The notes under the pieces: generated by a model
The model's input: only the letters and a program-made list of their open reading frames with translations
Told to the model about the DNA's origin: nothing
The model's database searches: none
NCBI GenBank assembly: GCA_046160675.1
Contig: JBJXHH010000128.1
Span: forward strand, 1 to 6,398
Direction of reading: 5' to 3'
Source of the DNA: JACMJP01 sp046160675
Lineage (GTDB): Bacteria; Bacteroidota; Bacteroidia; Chitinophagales; BACL12
DNA length: 6,398 nt
Part shown: piece by piece, positions 6,202 to 6,398 of the stretch
How the letters are laid out: each line of letters starts with the position of its first letter
Numbering within the stretch: the stretch's first letter is position 1
Made by a program: the position numbers and the translations under genes

Positions 6202-6398
6202 ATGAACCCTGTTTATCATGCTGTTGTAGAAGCGCAGCAAAAATATTTTCAAAGCAGGGTAACCCTCAGTTATGATTTCAGAAAGGAACAACTTCAGAAA
6301 TTGTTGAAGTTGATCTCTGAAAATGAAAAGCAAATTCTTGATGCGCTGTGGAAAGACATGCATGTAAATGCCTTTGAGGCATGGGGCTTACAGGCCGG
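6202..6398 (+). CDS. Aldehyde dehydrogenase family protein, N-terminal fragment (cut by window edge)
   Basis: The ATG at 6202 opens a frame that runs to the right edge (65 codons plus two bases). The product begins MNPVYHAVVEAQQKYF and continues with FRKEQLQKLLKLISENE (26-42), ILDALWKDM (45-53) and FEAWG (58-62). This is the N-terminal helical pattern of class 3-like aldehyde dehydrogenases (fatty or aromatic aldehyde type), which oxidise aldehydes to acids with NAD(P)+. The Rossmann cofactor site and catalytic Cys/Glu would lie beyond the window, so activity and substrate cannot be judged. The start is only five bases after the stop of the T9SS cargo gene, with no terminator and no Shine-Dalgarno, which suggests co-transcription or translational coupling. 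The family call rests on a short segment but the pattern is characteristic. Confidence 0.8.
   Translation, partial: MNPVYHAVVEAQQKYFQSRVTLSYDFRKEQLQKLLKLISENEKQILDALWKDMHVNAFEAWGLQA

Noticed and set aside
1..6398. tRNA, rRNA, CRISPR arrays, insertion sequences, phage or defence genes
   Set aside because: None was seen. The window is almost fully occupied by five protein genes with gaps of 5 to 81 bases and no regularly spaced repeats or transposase-like sequence.

Overview
The window looks like an ordinary chromosomal stretch from a member of the Bacteroidota, tentatively the Chitinophagales/Chitinophagaceae. The evidence is an AT-rich composition, no Shine-Dalgarno sequence before any gene, promoter-like boxes of the Bacteroidota type (TAnnTTTG with TTTG upstream), a secreted protein ending in a type IX secretion (T9SS) sorting domain, and signal peptides ending in the style of this phylum. 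No RNA gene, mobile element, CRISPR array or phage gene was seen.

Layout. The left part is transcribed leftwards. pyrD (1358-2401), a complete class 2 dihydroorotate dehydrogenase, is followed after 26 bases by a gene open from 1331 to the left edge. That gene encodes a secreted protein of unknown function and is cut by the window edge. An 81-base divergent intergenic region (2402-2482) holds two facing -7-type boxes and an inverted repeat. The right part is transcribed rightwards: an hscA-type Hsp70 chaperone (2483-4333), a multidomain secreted T9SS cargo protein (4406-6196), and, five bases later, the first 65 codons of an aldehyde dehydrogenase (6202 to the right edge).

How the genes fit together. 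PyrD is the quinone-linked step of pyrimidine synthesis at the inner membrane. HscA is a specialised Hsp70 that helps Fe-S cluster transfer from scaffold proteins. The two large secreted proteins are surface or extracellular products. The genes do not form one pathway; this looks like housekeeping genes interleaved with lineage-specific secreted proteins. pyrD plus the left secreted gene, and the T9SS cargo plus the aldehyde dehydrogenase, are each spaced like co-transcribed pairs.

No clearly new multigene system is visible. The points most worth a second look are a C2-like acidic module inside the T9SS cargo protein, an HscA with none of its usual isc partners beside it, the symmetrical element between the divergent promoters, and two genes whose promoter boxes end only 5-6 bases before the start codon.
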